This document shows, piece after piece, positions 22,303 through 33,404 of a stretch of 64,000 nt of DNA (positions within the stretch are counted from its first letter, which is position 1; every line of letters begins with the position of its first letter). A model generated the notes under the pieces. That model had not been told where the DNA came from and searched no databases. It saw only the letters and a program-made list of their open reading frames with translations. The DNA lies in NCBI GenBank assembly GCA_025531455.1, contig JAMYHL010000108.1:1-64000 (forward strand), written 5' to 3'. Made by a program: the position numbers and the translations under genes. This stretch comes from Apiotrichum sp. Y4204 (lineage: Eukaryota > Basidiomycota > Tremellomycetes > Trichosporonales > Trichosporonaceae).

Positions 22303-23071
22303 ACGGATAGATCCATGAGCCCTCCCCTTGGCTTGAATGCGGCACGCTCTTCCGCACAAGCCCTGCTTTAGCCCTGGGTACGTGAGGCTGGGTGTTGCCG
22401 CTCGCCGCTGGCTTGGCCCAAACGGAACAGCCCCTTGCCGGGAAGCCACTCAGTCTTTCCCCATCCTGTGCTGCTCTGCTGTTGGATGTCCAGACCCGAA
22501 CAGTGCATTTCCGTCCGGAATAACACAGTGTCCATGTACCCAAAAGCCACAACACGATATAGCAAGAAAGCGAAAAACGCAATCAAACGCACCGCAGATC
22601 CTCGACCTTGGATTGTGATCCGCCTGTTCCCCCTTCTGATCCGCAGGGGAGGAGCCCTTCAGGAATCAGTTAATTTCAGGAATCATGCTAAACGCGCACA
22701 GACCATCAGACCACGCGCGCGCGCCAGAACCCAAAAAACCCACACTACGCGCGCTACGTGCATTCCATTTTCGGCTCAGGGTCGGCTGGCTCTATTCAGG
22801 AATTCCGGGCGCGCATCCAGGGACTGCGTGACGCGCGGCGCGCCCAGAGGAAGGGGCCGGGGGTTCAGTGGCAAACCCGGCACTGGATGCAGGGGGGACC
22901 GCGTAGGCGCAGGCCGGAAACCCGCCGGTCCAGCGGACGACTACGGCACCGATTGAGCGGATTGGGTTCAAACTGTCGGCCAGCCTGCCGCCAAGAACCG
23001 GCCAAGATGCTGGGCGCGGGGATTGCGGAGAGCGGGCGGCGCGGGGGCGGCAGCGGTGCCTGGGTGCATGT

Positions 23072-23098
23072 CCTGGATCTCCTGGATCTCCTGGATCT
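23072..23098. repeat. 9-bp tandem repeat CCTGGATCT x3
   Basis: Three perfect consecutive copies of CCTGGATCT, followed by a partial fourth (CCTG). Confidence 0.9.
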
Positions 23099-23133
23099 CC
23101 TGCTTCGCGTCGATCGATCAGTTGTCTGGTTTC

Positions 23134-23153
23134 GTGTGTGTGTGTGTGTGTGT
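23134..23153. repeat. (GT)10 microsatellite
   Basis: Ten uninterrupted GT units, 20 nt long. Confidence 0.95.
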
Positions 23154-23599
23154 CAGAATGGATCAGCGCAGCCTGCAAACACGCAGGACAAGTCGTTTTC
23201 TCGTTTTCTTGTTTGCTGCATGCTGACACCAAGGTGTGTAGTTGTACTTCTATGGCATCGCAAGCTCAAGAATCTAGGATCTAGGATATCCCGGAGTTAC
23301 AATGCTCACAGCCAACAACCAGACATGCAGCACAAAGCGTCGCCATCTGAGGGCATGCCGTTCCCACAGTCACCGCTAAGTGACCGAGGAGATCCCGAGT
23401 GGACCGCACGTCAAGGATCCGCGGCACCGGGTGAAGTACACGCAAACATCCCGGAGGCACCGAGGAACCTCGTCTGTATTGGGCAACAGAATATCGGGGC
23501 CACAGTTGGATCAGAGACACAATCTGTCCGTCCTCGGAGGTCACTGTGCTAATGCCACTCTGCGCCGGCGGTCGATTATACCTAAACGATACATTTATT

Positions 23600-23841
23600 A
23601 TGTCCGAGCACATTGCGCCGTCTAGGCCCTCCAGAAAGCACCAGATATCCTTCGATCTTTCCTATGATGTACTATGCTCCCCAGCTAGCGCTCAACCACC
23701 AGGCGGTCTGGTATGTTGGTACTGGACGCCGTGTTGATGCTGAAACATCAGGACACTCTCAGGACCGCCAGGCTCAGGATCCACTCACTGCCGTCTCTCG
23801 GCGCCAAGCACGCCCTCGATCCTCTTCCAAACCCGTCCTGA
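23600..23841 (+). CDS. Possible small two-exon gene, unknown
   Basis: The start ATG gives SEHIAPSRPSRKHQISFDLS. A well-formed intron follows (donor GTATGT at 23711, branch GCTGA, acceptor CAG at 23751), in phase 0, and a second short exon ends at 23841, for 66 residues in total. An alternative acceptor at 23762 gives a different, longer tail in another frame. No domain is seen. The good intron is the main support; a degenerate exon of a larger lost gene is equally possible. Confidence 0.25.
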
Positions 23842-25327
23842 CACTGTCACTCGACGGGCCGGCGCGGCTTCATGGCGGTACCCTCACCCTTGGGCCCTTG
23901 CCACTGTTGGATCGCCAGTGTCGCCTCGTTTGAGAGGATTAGAGGGCATGCAAGACGTTCTCGCCGAGGTGGTCCGTTCGCCGCAGCCTGGGGTGAGTCA
24001 GGTCTCGACTCTTATGACTTTTGCGTGTCGGACAAGGTACAGTGCTTGTGAAGCTTGCTGTATACGTTACGATGTACCTGCTCCGTGTTGCTGAGCTGCA
24101 AAGTATGCGAAGCATACAGAGCTACAGGTGTTGACCCGAGCCCACACGTGCACACACATCTGTCACACCCGGCGTACCCGGCTGACAGTCGTGGCTGGCT
24201 TGGCCGTCAGGCGGTGTGGGGTGCGGTCGGACCTTGGCTTGCATTAATGGGCCGGTGGGGGAGACTTGGTCGATTGCCCAGCATGCCCAGCACAGTAACA
24301 TTCCGCAGCTCCACAGGAAGGGGAGTTTTCAGCTGTGCGTCGAGCTGGAGACGTCGATGGATCTGTCATCGGTTCGGACTTGAGGAAAGCTCACTCAGCT
24401 CGATGACTACCCTCCGCTGCCGCGTCACTCTCCAGACTCGTGACTCTCCTCACTGGCGGCATACAACCCCAAAGCTGATACCACAGCGGTGACTTGACAT
24501 ACTCCGCTAACTGCTGGTCGACATGTCCGATGATCACGAGCTTGGTAGTCCAACTCTGGCAAGGTCGCGAGCTACAACTGCTTTGTTCACTCATCCAGCT
24601 CGAATCCCTTCGAGTCAAAGATGTGAGGCCGATGTGATCCAGTTTGTGTTTTGCTGCCCAAACCTGTGACCCTCAAACATTGCCATACCTTACACCATGC
24701 ACGATGTACACACGACAGTACGACAGCCGTCCGTGCCATGTCAGCGGCCAAGCTCTGACACCAAGTGTTCCACGCAGGCTGACTTTCATGCGATAAGCCC
24801 TCTACCCCACTCTACCATCACACGCTTGCCTTCCGATTCTTGCTTTGGGGAAGACGCTCTCAGTACCGACTGGGCCTTAGAGCGTGGGACATGACAAACA
24901 GTAAGAGCAGAGCAGAAAGAAACTCCGACGGGGCCGGAGCCACCTTGCAGTCTGCGGCTGCGATGTATGGATACAGGGGACGCGTGGGCTATGTACAACG
25001 AATGATTTACTGAAACTGGGCAGAGGAACGACGGAAGTGGCACAGAAGAGCGATTGATTGTGCGCAGATAAACGAGCGTGAGGTATTGGGCGTGGAGAAG
25101 TAGCACCAGGTGAGCGGTCGGCTGGTGTGAAGAAATTGTGAGTGTCGCGGTGTTGAAGATGCTGGACTGAGGCGACCGTAATGGGACAACGGAATACGGA
25201 GTGAGACGCATTCACAGGCGATGGCGATGGGGGGATCCCAAACCTGTTTACAAGGGGCAACGCGGTGGTAGTATTATGGGCGAACGGAATGGGAGGAAAG
25301 CCGTGGATAGGTGACGGTAGGGGCTTT
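23842..25327. other. Intergenic, no gene supported
   Basis: Open frames on the minus strand at 24786-25413 continue past the stop of the orphan gene in other frames and look like 3' flank. A donor-like CCTGGGTGAGT at about 23995 has no matching exon. Confidence 0.4.
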
Positions 25328-26373
25328 TTACCTCCACTCAACGAAGTCCACTTCCTCGAGCCAGAACTCCACTGTACACTCTCGGGCACCGACTTCTTCG
25401 CTGCTGTCGCCAAGGGTAGCCTTGAGGTGCACTTTTATGCCAACGTTGGCGACGAAGTGGCGCTTCTTGTTGTGATAACGGAACTGGCGGACCGACATCG
25501 GACCCGGGGGTGTCAGGCTGGGGGCAGGCGGGTTGCTCAGCAAAGTCACGGACACCTGACACACAGGGAGCCAGACTACCGTCAAGCCAGCTTCCGCCAC
25601 AAGCTCACTTCTGGGGCGGCTGGGAACTAGTCCAAGGCAATCTGCAGCTTCACTGATTGAGGACCATACTTTGTCGAACATAACAATGGGTATACCCACG
25701 TTCACCCGATCTGAAAAGCCGAGGCGATCATCGCCAAGGATGACGCTCCCGAGACGGAGATGTTGATTACGTTTGTTGAAGAATCGATCCCGGGGCTCGT
25801 ACAGGATTGACAAGAACCATGTCTGCTTGTCTGCATCTTCGATGCTGGGGCCGAACGGCGGAGTGACAACAATCTTGACGTCCTCCAACAGGTCCAAGGT
25901 GAGCCACATGGGCAGCGTCTGCGGCGGCTGACTGTCCGCGGGGACGACATTGGCAGTCTGCGTGTTGGATGGGTGGCCGGGCGATAAACGTCTGCGCTTT
26001 GCGGGGATGGCGGCTGTTTCGCTGGATGATGTGGCACTGGTGCTGGGGTTGCTGGACGCAACGTCTTCCACGAGCTGGAGCACTTCCGTGGAAACTTCAC
26101 CACCTGGGGTCGATGCCATGTTTGTGTGGTTGTCGGTTTCGCCATCAGCTTCGGGGCCAGGCTGCCAAAGCTGGATCGAGAGGAGTGTATTACCGCCAAG
26201 GGCAGCAGCGGTGGCGGCGGCGAGGGCGGCGTCAATGACTACTGTCAGCGATCAGCGAGGAGGGCGAAACACATGCCTTTTTGAGTGTCGGCAGCCGAAC
26301 CGGCGACCGTGAGCTGAAGGACGACGGAGGTGGTGTCTGGCGCTGCAGGATTGGCGGTGTGCATGGCGCACAT
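25328..26373 (-). CDS. Orphan hypothetical protein, 335 residues
   Basis: Exon 1 (26373-26277) and exon 2 (26238-25328) join in phase 1 across a 38-nt intron with a GC donor (AAG|GCATGT) and the acceptor GACAGTAG. Joining removes an in-frame stop and gives a continuous protein. The N-terminal part has a hydrophobic, Ala-rich stretch (IDAALAAATAAALGGNTLLSIQLW) that may be structural rather than membrane. A disordered Ser/Thr region with a basic KRRR patch follows, then an ordered C-terminal half (DLLEDVKIVVTPPFGPSIED, LRLGSVILGDDRLGF, FRYHNKKRHFVANVG). No known family is recognised. The KRRR patch could be a nuclear signal. A start at the internal Met at 26119 is the alternative if the GC-AG intron is wrong. 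Confidence 0.6.
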
Positions 26374-27447
26374 GTACGGGGCTGGAGGGATGTGAGTGAG
26401 GGACGATAGATTGGAGAAGAAGAAAGAGTTTTGTGGACGGTGTTTATATTCTTTTTCATTGTGGGATCGTCGTCACCATTCACGCAAGGCGTACGCGTAC
26501 AAAGTCGTGCCAAGTAGTGCAACTCCGCACAGTCCTCCGTTAATCATGGATCTTTGGATCTGTGAATTAGTGGATCTGTGTATATGTGGTCTCAGAGGCA
26601 ACATGTCGCGGCGGTCTGTGTCGCAGGACAAGCGAGCAGCCACCGACACGCGACACTCTTGTGTTCAGGCATGCTCTGCAAAGCAGACTAAAGACGGAGT
26701 TGAGGACCGACCATAACACGTCGAAAGTGCTGAGTAGAGACACGCTGGGGCCGACGACGCAATGCAGGCATGCAGGGACCACAACACACAATCTGTGACG
26801 GACGGCGTGCTGGCCAGCAGCGAGTTACAAGCGAGTATCGCACCAGAGCAACCGACGCTGTAGGTTACCCTACCATTCTCGCCTGAAGATTGCCGGAAGG
26901 TTGTCTAAGGCATGGATCATCCAATCTTGTTTGGGACATCTTTGCTCTTGTCGATCGCAGCTGATGTCTCTGGAGAGGCACCTGCTACCTGCTAGTGACT
27001 CTCAGATAAGGTTTTGGTTCAGACCTTAAGATGTCGGACGATCCAGAATCGTGGGCAGGCACCGGATAAAAGCTTCTTCGCAGGGCAACGCGGTGGTTGT
27101 CATTACATCATGGAAAGCTCTCTCGATAAAACGGCGGGTGCCGCGGTACTCGTATACTCGAGCTGCTCGAGCATGGCGAAGGGGTCAAGAGCGACCTCAT
27201 GGTGGGCGGCCTGCACCACCTGTAGTTTTGGGCTCGCGAAAGCTGTGGCGCTGACAGACGCTGTCTCTTCCTCGCCTCGACAGAGCTCGGTTGAGCCCTG
27301 TCAGACCCGAAGCTCACAAACCTGCTTACTGTGTGCTTGTTCTATGAGCTTCAACCTGTGCGCGTATCCGGGTGAAACCTCTGTCTGCCTAGCCGACTTT
27401 TTACGGCAGGGTCGAGCGAGCAACGCCGCCAGTAGTGCGAGAAAGCA
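26374..27447. other. Gene-poor stretch
   Basis: The proximal part is the promoter of the orphan gene (minus). GATCT-rich short repeats lie near 26540-26580. The open frame at 27014-27574 is Cys/Ser/Arg-rich without domain features and is not called. Confidence 0.4.
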
Positions 27448-27801
27448 ATGTCGGCGACGACGGCGACAGCCGCGATCGTCGCAGTCCTGGGACTCATCCA
27501 CTTTGTCGCCGTATGGATCTCCGCCAACGTCGGAGAGGAACCACTCGCCGCGGCCTGCCCGTGAAGTTCGATGACGGCCGTATGGAATACCAGGACGATC
27601 ACGAGGGCGCTGTGTGGTACGGGCCGAGGGGCTTGCCAGCTGCAGAGATTGGGTGCCGGCGTGCTTGGCAAGCCACTGATGGACGTGGGAACGCCCTTGA
27701 CGGCGGATGTCCAGCTCAGCATCCTGCAATCGCGTCCTCGAGATCCACAGCTAAAAATCCCTTTGCCGCTGAACAATCCTCTTCGTAAGAGGACAAGTTA
27801 G
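27448..27801 (+). CDS. Possible small single-pass membrane protein
   Basis: The ATG opens a hydrophobic N-terminus (AIVAVLGLIHFVAVWISA), a clear membrane segment. An in-frame TGA at about 27562 would be removed by a 33-nt intron (GTGAAG to TACCAG) that leaves the frame unchanged, after which a frame continues to 27801 with sensible codons (VLGKPLMDVGTPLTADVQLS) and ends LRKRTS. About 106 residues result. No family is recognised. The very short intron and missing homology keep confidence low; without splicing only a 38-residue peptide is made. Confidence 0.3.
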
Positions 27802-27956
27802 TGGACGGTGAACGTCACGGTAGCTCCCGATGCTGATGTGAGTGTAATCCACACCTAGCTTTTGGCATCGGACGGTAGTTAGTACTCCAACCCACCCTAT
27901 AAGTGTATTCTCGTTGAGAACGTTAGGTAGCTGCTCACATGATCAAACATAAACCT

Positions 27957-28634
27957 TCATTCACGTCGTTTCCGTCTCCGTTCCAGAAGGGCCTCGTCCT
28001 CCGGACCGCGTTTTCTTGGCTTCCTAACTGTCTCCCCCGTCATCCGTGGGCCAGTTGTTCCTCGTGTTGTAGTCGTTGCACGCGTTACAGTTGGTTGTCC
28101 GGTCCCAACCGTGTCCCTTGTTCTAGTCGTTCGTCGCTGCTCCGTGCCGCGTTTCGGTTTACAATCCGCCTCTTGGAGAGGTTGGTACATCTCGACCCGC
28201 ACATCCAAGCCTCCAAGCTTTTCACATATCAGTGCGCGCACCTCGTCCCACGGCAGGCGTCCGAGACCAGCGCCGAGAGGCGGGACCGCGACAGAGTCGA
28301 TCTTGTATTCTTGCACCCAGGCGATGAGGGCGTCGAGTCCGGCAGCCACGTCGTCTAAACGGGAGGGCAAGCGCCAGTGTCGCTTTGTCGGGAGGTTGAC
28401 GATCCAGCGCGGTGTAGACGGTGATGCGCTCCTGGTCTCGATCGCGACGGCGAACACCCGCCCGACTTCCACCTCCCCGGCGGCACAGGCTGCAGCGTAC
28501 GCTTCGAAAACGGCCGGATATCGCGTCTTTACCTGGGCGGCGAGGCCTGCGCCCATGACGCCCTTTGTGTTCACGGGGTTGACGATCGCGGTCGCTGTGG
28601 AGGAGAGAATGTCGCCTGTCGTTTCGAGGATCAT
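27957..28634 (-). CDS. DarG-like macro domain protein (ADP-ribosyl hydrolase/reader)
   Basis: 225 residues, single exon. The start is the first ATG (28634) and the domain begins immediately: LETTGDIL, then AIVNPVNTKGVMGAGLA, the ADP-ribose-binding Asn/Gly loop. VNLPTKRHW and SVAVPPLGAGLG (the second phosphate-binding loop) follow. Macro domains bind ADP-ribose; the DarG/TARG1 branch removes ADP-ribose from DNA or protein. The NTKGVMGAGLA and LPTK(R)HW blocks resemble the DarG branch more than Poa1. A basic, Arg/Thr-rich tail of about 70 residues ends in KPRKRG and RRRKRR, compatible with nuclear targeting or nucleic acid binding. The reading frame extends upstream to a GTG without another ATG and is closed by TGA. 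No DarT-like toxin was seen nearby. Confidence 0.82.
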   Translation of the reverse strand: MILETTGDILSSTATAIVNPVNTKGVMGAGLAAQVKTRYPAVFEAYAAACAAGEVEVGRVFAVAIETRSASPSTPRWIVNLPTKRHWRLPSRLDDVAAGLDALIAWVQEYKIDSVAVPPLGAGLGRLPWDEVRALICEKLGGLDVRVEMYQPLQEADCKPKRGTEQRRTTRTRDTVGTGQPTVTRATTTTRGTTGPRMTGETVRKPRKRGPEDEALLERRRKRRE

Positions 28635-28937
28635 TGGTGTGATGACAACAGGAGCGGAAAGATGGTTTTTGTAACCGGTCTCAGGGCGAGGAGTCGCGGG
28701 GCAGAAAGGGCTTGGCGGGTTCACTGTGAGGTCTCACTCTGCGACGTTGACTTCAGAGTGCAGATGAGACCTGTCTGGAATAGCAGATGCATGTGTACTG
28801 TATGGTGTAGTACTGACGTACTGTATGATGTAGAAATGGAGATACAACCTATGGAGTTATGTTGACTATGGCGATGAACGGCTATGGCTGAGAATAGGAT
28901 TGGTGTTCCGACATTTTCAGTGTCTGTAGGATTTCTA

Positions 28938-30330
28938 TCACCTGTGTGCCTCACGTTCCCGTGCATGCTTCTCATGCCAGGAGCAGTTGGAGCCAACATC
29001 GTCGAGTGGCGGAGTTGCACGCTCGATGTCGGGCGAGGGACTGGACATGACGCGAGTCATGAGGTCGAAGCCGGCGTTGCGGCCCTCCTCGGCGCCCATC
29101 ATCAGGTCGTCTTGTGTCATTACGCGCGTTACGCCGTCCCGCGGGTCGCGCACGTAGACACGTTCCGAGGAGAGCCAGTAGGTCGGGTACTTGCGCCGTC
29201 CGACGTTCTGGGAGGATTAGCATCGGAAAACCTTTGCCGTGAAATGGCGGGAAATTCTCCTTACTCACATTGATAATCATGCCCCAGCCCATCATGAGCA
29301 AGACCGAGATCATGACGAGGTAGACGTAGCGCCAGGAGAGGTGGACGACGGACGGCTGGACGGCCGCAATGAGGGCAGTTGCACCGGCACTGCATTGTGA
29401 GTATGGGAACCGGGAGTATGGGAGATTGAGTGTGGGAGTCGGTCATTCCCCCATAGCTACTCACGGAGGATGCACAGTTTTGGTTACCTGCATGACAAGC
29501 AGCGCAAGGGCCATGCACAGTGCGCCGTTGAGCCACACGACATGCCCGAGCTCGCCAGTCACCGTCGTGTCCGTGAGCTTGTACGCTGCTGCATGTCGGA
29601 AGAGGCGAGTAACTGCGACACCGACTATCGCACATAAGACCTGGCCGCCGATGAGATGCCGCGGCTGGGCGAGTGGCGAGTCGACGGCACCGTACGTCAG
29701 AACCGCGCTCGCGCCGAAACTCGCAATGATGAGGGGGACGTCCTTGTCGGCGAACGCTGTGCCCATGACGATCTCAATGAGCGCAATGCCAACGAACGCG
29801 CCAATGGTACTCAGAATCCACACCTCGTACTTGAGCGGGATGTGGCGCAGCCACGAGAATGGCGGAAACGGCAGCGGGTCATATGGCGGGGAGGCTGTCG
29901 GCGGGCGCCAGCCGAGAAACCGCGAGAGAATGTTCGGGAGGTAGCTCCGCAGGTCGCGGTGCACGGCCATGTACTCGTGTGTGCGGTCGTTCAGGGCCGC
30001 GAGGCGTCCGGCGATGGACGGCTGGGTGTGCGCGTGGGTACCGTTGGCGCTGGGATACGGGTGTGAAGATGCGCTGCCGTTGTACGAGTGTGCGCGGCGG
30101 GGATGTGCGTGGGGATGCGCAGAATGTCGGCGGTGTACGCCCTCGGGACTCGGAGGTTGTTTCTGCGTCTTCATTCCGCTGTCTGGAGTGCCGTTAGTCA
30201 CCTTTGGCTCGGTGCGGTCGGCGGTGACGGCGGCGGAGGGAAACATGGGGAACGTGGCCTGGCTGTCGCTCGGCGTCGGCTGCGTCGACACTGGGCGTGT
30301 CGGGACGATCGTGGGCGCCTGTGATCCCAT
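28938..30330 (-). CDS. HPP family integral membrane protein
   Basis: Three exons (30330-29465, 29389-29269, 29207-28938) in phase give 418 residues. The first roughly 150 residues are disordered, rich in Pro, Ser and His (EGVHRRHSAHPHAHPRRAH). The HPP domain follows: FLGWRPP, then four to five membrane segments (WILSTIGAFVGIALIEIV, LIIASFGASAVLTYG, HLIGGQVLCAIVGVAVTRL, WLNGALCMALALLVMQ), HPPAGATALIAA and YVYLVMISVLLMMGWGMIINNVGRRKYPTYW. HPP proteins in bacteria and plastids are linked to nitrite/solute transport; substrate is unknown in fungi. The cytosolic C-terminal tail is acidic. Nothing is missing from the family core. Confidence 0.85.
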
Positions 30331-31212
30331 GTTTGTGTGATGGAAAATGGACGAGATGCAAAAGTGTGGATATGGGTGGGCAGGAATTATAAGAATCGCC
30401 GTCGTCGGCAACACCGCGGCTCCACTCGCCTCGGATCGGTCTCGGAGTGATCGCAGCAGAGGCACGCACGCCTGCAAGCAAGCTGGTGTCAGAGAGGTGG
30501 ATGTCCGATGGTCAGGTGGTCTTCCGAGCCGATGTTTTAAGGTTTTCGTACACTCTCCGATTCGGACGGCGCTTGTTTGGGGGAGCAACCTCCACCGGGT
30601 GGCGGACGCCGCGGCGATGACGGCCGGCGTTGGAATGATGGCGACAAGGGAGGTGTTTGCTTCGTAGACCGATATGCATGTTGTTTCAGAGCCAACAGCA
30701 GAGCTCTCTTACCGACTGGAGTCGCTGTCTTTGTGAATGTTGAAGTCGATCATCTACTGCAGATGTTGAACCGAATGCCCCGGTCGGTGTGCGTGGGGCA
30801 CTTTTAGCTGAGAAAAGCCGGGCCGGGAAAAAAATGATGCTATCAATAACCATGTCGACGCCATCACAACCGCCATCCACCCTGTGTCCCTCAAGTGGAC
30901 AAGTGGGGCCCAACGCGCGCTAGGTGAAAAAGCGGAAAACTGCATGTTTGCTCCCCATTGTGCCCGCAGTCCTGATCGTCCTGATAAGAGCACTGGTGGT
31001 TGTCGCAGAGTTGCAGACAGTCTATGTTCAACTTTCCGACGCCGACTGATGGGCGCTGACTCGCGGCATCCAAACGATGACTAAAGGATTCTGCTGTCAC
31101 GCCCCACGGCCTGCCCACCAGGGGAACACACTTCTGTGCGACCACACGCAATCTCGAGTCAATCCATCACAGAACAAAATAACCACAACTACCCTTCAGA
31201 TTCTCGTTTTCT
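30331..31212. other. Intergenic between HPP and thiolase genes
   Basis: Upstream of the HPP gene. No domain-bearing frame is present on either strand. Confidence 0.45.
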
Positions 31213-32665
31213 CTAAAGACGGGCGGCAGCCTTGGGCTCCAGCTGGGGCTCGACCCAGTCCGAGTACTGGGCAGCGCGGACCTTGTCGAGGTCGGCGCGG
31301 GTGATGCCGCGGGCCTCGTTGGCGACGTCGTAGCCGTAGCGCTGGGCGGCGGTCGAGCCCTTCTTGTAGAACTCGGGCTTGCGGAGGATCGAGACGATGC
31401 AAGATCCGCCGAGACCAACGTTGTGCGCGAGCGCGTTACGCACATTCGGCACCTGCAGCGCGCCGGCCTCACCGCGCACCTGCATCGTGAGGTAGAAGAT
31501 CATGCCAAGACCAGTGGCGCCGAGGGGCTGAGAGTCAGTGATAGGTCCAACAAAAGCTCAAGGCATAACTCACATGGCCCTTGGACTCCAGACCGCCGGA
31601 GGGGTTGACAACCCACTTTCCGCCGTAGGTGTTGTCGCCGTTGTCGACAATGTTGTGACCCTTGCCCTCGGGTGCGAGGCCGAGAGCCTCGTAGGTGATG
31701 AGCTCGTTCGGGGCGAAGCAGTCGTGGAGCTCGATGACCTGGACGTCGTTGGCGGTGATGCCGGCAAGCTTGTACGCCTTGGCGGCGGCGCGGCGGGCCA
31801 TGTCGGTACCGGCAAGTTCGATGCGCGAGCGGTCCTCGTACAGGCGGGGCGAATCGGTGGCAACACCAAAGCCGGCAACCTCAACAGCGCGGTCCTCGAG
31901 GCCGTGGCGGTGAACGAACTCCTCCGACGCGATGACGGCAGCGGCACCACCGTCCGAGGTCGGCGAGCACATGGGAAGAGTGAGGTCACGAGTGATCTTG
32001 CGGGCCTTTCCAACCTCCTCCCAAGAGGGGGTGAAGCGGAACTGCGAGTAGGGGTTGCGCGACGAGTGCTCGTGGTTCTTGGCCGAGATCTTGTACATGT
32101 GCTCCGGGGTAGATCCGTAGCGCTCGTTGTGCTCACGGCCGGCAGCGCCAAAGATCTGGCCGGCGTGGGGACCCGTCTCCTTCTCAGGATAGTTCTTGCT
32201 CTTCTCAATCTCGACGATCTGGCGGCGCGTGCCCTCAAGCGGGGGCACACGATCGTTGTACGCCGAGCTGAGCGATCCAGGCGCCATCTTCTCAAAGCCG
32301 AGAGCAAGCGCGCACTCGGCCTGGCCAGACTGCACGGCAGCAACGGCATTGACAAAGGCCGACGAGCCGGTCGAGCAGTTGTTGTTGACGTTCAGGATCG
32401 GGATGCCGGTCATGCCCACCTGGTACAGTGCGCGCTGGCCGCATGTGCTGTCGCCGTAGACGTATCCGACGGTCGCCTGCTCGATCGCATCGTACGTGAT
32501 TCCCGCGTCTGTCAAAGCCTTGACTGTCGCCTCGACGCCAAGCGAGTCATAGTCACGCAGTCCGCGCGGCTTGTCAAACTTGGTCGAGCCGACACCGATC
32601 ACTGTGAGTTAGCCGGGGCCCGGGGGCGATGGCGTACCGTAGGCCTTGCGGGGGTTGTAAGGCAT
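31213..32665 (-). CDS. SCP-x-like thiolase / sterol carrier thiolase domain protein, PTS1-like C-terminus
   Basis: Exons 32665-32638, 32601-31574 and 31527-31213 (phases 1 and 0) give 456 residues. The first exon encodes only MPYNPRKAY; joining gives VIGVGSTKFDKP. The thiolase fold shows the nucleophilic cysteine block NNNCSTGSSAF, YGSTPEHMYKISAKNHEHS, HDCFAPNELITYE and the second cysteine in NVGLGGSCIVS. It aligns with the thiolase part of SCP-x (3-oxoacyl-CoA thiolase), without the SCP2 lipid-binding domain. Family members cleave branched-chain or sterol side-chain 3-oxoacyl-CoA, in peroxisomes. The C-terminal tripeptide is ARL, a PTS1 variant, which supports that site. All catalytic residues visible in the family are present. 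Confidence 0.88.
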
Positions 32666-33404
32666 GTTTGCTGCTTTGATGGGGAGATGGAAGTGATGGA
32701 GACACAGATGGTGTATATGTACAACAGCGAGATGCAGAGAGAGGAGAGTGAGACGAAGAGAATGAGATGCATGCATGCGTGCTTCCAACGTCGAGGGGGT
32801 CTTGGCCGGCTTTGGGCTGGGCTGGGGACCCGGACATGGCCGGCTCGAGATGCTGTGACCCACAACCGGTGTCTGCCGGCGGGCGACGCGGGTTTCGGGT
32901 TTGACAACACACGGTCCACAACAATGTCCATCGACCGTCCCTCTCGCTTCGTCTCTCGGCCGCCGCCGCTGCCATGCAGCGCTCAGTCACCATTGCATAG
33001 CTGCTAGAACCCGCTCGGCTCTCACCGACTACTGAACTGCTCTGCTGAGAGAGTGCCCAGGCCAGTGCATACCATGATTCCGGCATGGGCTGCCTTGGCG
33101 CTCAACCCAGGGCCGCATTCTAGAGACCCTTGTGCACTGGGATACTGATGGCGTGTCTGGCAGAATACAGGTGCTGGGACTTTGAATCTGCGTGAAAGCA
33201 TGAGGGGATGCACACACAATGGGCTGAAGCCTACCAACACTGGGGTGACTGGCTTCAAGCACTTGAGATAACTTTTGCTACTGTGCTCGCGATCACACTG
33301 TCCCTGCGCGTCACGGCCATGATGCCTCCAAGCTGCTTCACACATAATTGCATACCCTGATACCAGAATGAGTCATGACTGCACTACAACTGCTGCTACC
33401 CCGC
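32666..33404. other. Intergenic between thiolase and nitronate monooxygenase genes
   Basis: Promoter of the thiolase gene (minus). A GA-rich plus-strand stretch at 32700-32770 is CT-rich in the sense of the gene. No gene is supported. Confidence 0.45.

Larger units (their letters stand above)
21749..23599. other. Gene-poor region with simple repeats
   Basis: Upstream of the GH128 gene. The GA-rich run at about 21940-22060 is its pyrimidine-rich promoter read from the other strand. The rest has several open frames without family features. Short tandem repeats at 22279, 23072 and 23134 are listed separately. Confidence 0.45.

Noticed and set aside
25255..27100. 15-bp match GGGCAACGCGGTGGT at two sites (about 25255 and 27083)
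   Set aside because: Isolated, no extension beyond 15 bp and no flanking duplication; likely chance.
31538..33007. 489-codon plus-strand frame
   Set aside because: Antisense to the SCP-x-like thiolase, which has clear catalytic blocks on the minus strand.
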